From the NCBI RefSeq assembly GCF_001043115.1, contig NZ_LFME01000038.1:1-42314 (forward strand): a stretch of 42,314 nucleotides of DNA, in the 5' to 3' direction. A model generated the notes under the pieces. It was not told the DNA's origin. It worked only from the letters and a program-made list of their open reading frames with translations, and made no database searches. This DNA is from Xanthomonas sp. NCPPB 1128. GTDB lineage: Bacteria; Pseudomonadota; Gammaproteobacteria; Xanthomonadales; Xanthomonadaceae. Shown here in pieces: positions 40,561 through 42,314 of this stretch (position 1 is the stretch's first letter; each line of letters begins with the position of its first letter). Made by a program: the position numbers and the translations under genes.

Positions 40561-42150
40561 ATGCGTTCGCCCCGTTTCCTGCAGCAGCGTGTGATGTGTT
40601 GGCGGCGACTGCCGCGGATCGCCGCGACGCTCGGCCTGGCACTGGCCGCCACGCTGGCCCAGGCCGCCGACGTCGAGGTGCGCGGCACCCTGCATGCCGA
40701 CCAGCCCGGCGCCGCGGTGTCGCGCCACCTGTTCGGGCAGTTCGCCGAGCACCTGGGCACCGGCATCTACGGCGGCGTCTGGGTCGGCCCGGACTCGAAG
40801 ATCCCCAACACCCGCGGCTACCGCAACGACGTGGTCGCGGCGCTGAAGGCGCTGGACGTCCCGGACATCCGCTGGCCCGGCGGCTGCTTCGCCGACGAGT
40901 ACCACTGGCGCGACGGTATCGGCCCGCGCAGCCAGCGCCCGACCAGCGTCAACACCCACTGGGGCGGCTTGGAGGAACCCAACAGCTTCGGCACTCACGA
41001 GTTCATGGATTTCACCGAATTGCTCGGCACGCAGGCCTACGTGGCCGGCAACGTCGGCGATGCGGCGCCGGACGAGATGGCGCAGTGGGTGGAATACATG
41101 ACCGCGCCCACGCGTTCGACCCTGGCCGAACAGCGCCGCCGCAACGGCCGCCAGGCGCCATGGAAGGTGCCGTTCTTCGGCGTGGGCAACGAGCTGTGGG
41201 GCTGCGGCGGCAACATGCGCGCCGAGTACGCCGCCGACGTGTTCCGCCGCTACCAGACCTTCGTCAAGGCGCCGGCCGACCAGACGATCCTCAAGATCGC
41301 GCCCGGCCCGAACGAAGACGACTACCACTGGACCGAGGTGATGATGCGCGAGGCCGGCAAGTTCATGGACGGCCTGAGCCTGCACTACTACACCGTGCCC
41401 GGCGGCTGGCCGCCGCGCGCCTCTTCCACCAGCTTCGACGAGGCGGCCTGGATCGAAACGCTGTCGCGCACGCTGCGGATGGATGAGTTGATCAGCAAGC
41501 ACAGTGCGATCATGGACAAGTACGACCCGGACAAGAAGATCGCGCTCGTGGTCGACGAATGGGGCACCTGGTACAAGGGCCTGCCCGACGCGAACCCGGG
41601 CTTCCTGCACCAGCAGAACACCTTGCGCGATGCGCTGGTGGCCTCGCTCAACCTGGACATCTTCGTCCAGCACGCCGACCGTGTGCGCATGGCCAACATC
41701 GCACAGATGGTCAACGTGCTGCAGGCGATGATCCTCACCGACGGCGACAGGATGCTGCTCACCCCGACCTACCACGTGTTCATGCTGTACAAGCCGTACC
41801 AGGATGCGACCGCGCTGCCGCTGCAGATCAGCACGCCGGACTACCGGCATGCCGACTACACGGTACCGGCGGTGCACGGCTCGGCGGTGCGGGCCAAGGA
41901 CGGGCAGGTGTACGTGGCGCTGACCAATCTGGACCCCAACCGCAGCGCCGACGTCGCGGTGCAGGTCGACGGCGTGCAGGCGCGCGGCGTCGGCGGGCAG
42001 ATCCTGACCGCCCCGGCCATCGACGCGCTCAACACCTTCGCGCAGCCGCAGGCGGTGCGCCCGGCCGCATTCCATGGCGCGCGCCTGCAGGGCGACACGC
42101 TGCAGGTGGCGCTGCCAGCCAAGGCGATCGTGATGCTGAAGCTGCAGTAG
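40561..42150 (+). CDS. GH51 alpha-L-arabinofuranosidase
   Basis: This 529-residue secreted enzyme releases L-arabinofuranose from arabinan, arabinogalactan or arabinoxylan side chains. A Sec signal (IAATLGLALAATLAQAADVE) is preceded by a basic stretch. The GH51 barrel shows SRHLFGQFAEHLGTGIYGGV and RWPGGCFADEYHWRDGIG. Glu211 in GVGNELWG is the acid/base and Glu333 in VVDEWGTW the nucleophile. The C-terminal beta-sandwich reads VYVALTNLDPNRSADVAVQV. AAGGAG six bases upstream supports the ATG at 40561. Many GH51 enzymes are cytoplasmic, so an export signal is worth noting. The gene is divergent from galM and completes the set of side-chain glycosidases in the window. Confidence 0.95.
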   Translation: MRSPRFLQQRVMCWRRLPRIAATLGLALAATLAQAADVEVRGTLHADQPGAAVSRHLFGQFAEHLGTGIYGGVWVGPDSKIPNTRGYRNDVVAALKALDVPDIRWPGGCFADEYHWRDGIGPRSQRPTSVNTHWGGLEEPNSFGTHEFMDFTELLGTQAYVAGNVGDAAPDEMAQWVEYMTAPTRSTLAEQRRRNGRQAPWKVPFFGVGNELWGCGGNMRAEYAADVFRRYQTFVKAPADQTILKIAPGPNEDDYHWTEVMMREAGKFMDGLSLHYYTVPGGWPPRASSTSFDEAAWIETLSRTLRMDELISKHSAIMDKYDPDKKIALVVDEWGTWYKGLPDANPGFLHQQNTLRDALVASLNLDIFVQHADRVRMANIAQMVNVLQAMILTDGDRMLLTPTYHVFMLYKPYQDATALPLQISTPDYRHADYTVPAVHGSAVRAKDGQVYVALTNLDPNRSADVAVQVDGVQARGVGGQILTAPAIDALNTFAQPQAVRPAAFHGARLQGDTLQVALPAKAIVMLKLQ

Positions 42151-42175
42151 TCCCAAGCCGCTGCCGCGCTGCCAG

Positions 42176-42231
42176 CCCCTCTCCCGCCGGGGCGACTGGG
42201 CACGGCTTGCGCGCCACTGGCGCGCGTGCCC
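42176..42231 (+). terminator. Repeat fragment and strong hairpin after the GH51 gene
   Basis: A short CCCCTCTCCCGCCGGGG repeat fragment (42176-42192) is followed by a hairpin: GGGCAC (42198-42203) pairs with GTGCCC (42226-42231), and GCGCGCC (42209-42215) with GGCGCGC (42219-42225), with a 5-base bulge. It probably ends the GH51 transcript. Confidence 0.55.
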
Positions 42232-42237
42232 TTGGAC

Positions 42238-42314
42238 TGTCCCCTATAACCAGCTGACCCCGCCGAACGCCCCATAACGGTCGAACCAAGAGGGTCCCAG
42301 CAACAGTAAAAAAA
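42238..42314 (+). mobile_element. Possible insertion-sequence terminus at window end
   Basis: The composition changes at the very end. The stretch beginning TGTCCCCTATAACCAGCTGA and continuing CCCC looks like the end of an IS21-type element, which often starts with TGT and carries a nearby TGACCC motif. No transposase is visible because the window stops 77 bases later. It may equally be an assembly edge. Confidence 0.2.

Overview
The window looks like chromosomal DNA of a GC-rich gammaproteobacterium of the family Xanthomonadaceae, most likely Xanthomonas or a close relative. The evidence is the rpoE-rseA pair, the rpsP-rimM-trmD-rplS operon, the ypjD-like/ffh divergent pair, a TonB-dependent receptor beside plant cell-wall glycosidases, and many short intergenic repeats. 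This is inference from protein families and layout; no database was searched. I see no tRNA, rRNA, CRISPR array, prophage or complete insertion sequence.

Layout. 1-1086: sigma-E factor gene rpoE and its anti-sigma gene rseA (cut by the window edge), on the minus strand, with a sigma-E-like promoter in front of rpoE. 1326-3389: FadJ/FadB-type beta-oxidation enzyme. 3.4-7.9 kb: REP-like hairpins, a His-rich cation-efflux transporter, a secreted DUF4142 protein, and a divergent YeiH transporter/LysR regulator pair around a 12-bp palindrome. 8.2-16.8 kb: a polysaccharide block made of a TonB-dependent receptor, a GH53 endo-galactanase, a Tat-type GH2 beta-galactosidase, and a convergent Tat-type GH29 alpha-fucosidase. 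17.3-19.9 kb: mutS, followed by an exact 160-bp tandem repeat. 20.3-21.7 kb: a glutathione S-transferase gene and its WYL regulator with a dyad between them. 22.1-25.4 kb: an unusual membrane-anchored Clp-like double AAA+ protein whose C-terminus resembles a release factor 2 that has lost its catalytic domain. 25.5-28.4 kb: katG behind an OxyR-like promoter, facing a KGG-repeat stress protein. 28.8-31.7 kb: hslR, a chorismate-enzyme (pabB/trpE-type) gene remnant that stops at a 141-bp tandem repeat array, and a MATE exporter. 32.0-38.1 kb: the rpsP-rimM-trmD-rplS translation operon, a class IV aminotransferase/nitronate monooxygenase-like pair, and ffh, all on the minus strand. 38.2-42.3 kb: a ypjD-like cytochrome c assembly protein, then galM and a GH51 alpha-arabinofuranosidase transcribed away from each other.

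How the genes fit together. The glycosidases and receptor form a plausible pathway for side chains of pectin or arabinogalactan. GH53 would cut beta-1,4-galactan, the receptor would import oligosaccharides, GH2 would release galactose, GH29 fucose and GH51 arabinose, and GalM would interconvert galactose anomers. Several stress functions also lie here (sigma-E, KatG, KGG protein, Hsp15, GST, Clp-like protein).

The best candidate for something undescribed is the Clp/release-factor-like fusion at 22067-25372. It carries an N-terminal membrane segment, a damaged first Walker B, no GYVG pore loop in the second AAA+ module, no ClpB middle domain, and an RF2-like tail with neither the SPF nor the GGQ motif. 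The tail suggests a ribosome-linked role, but that is inference.
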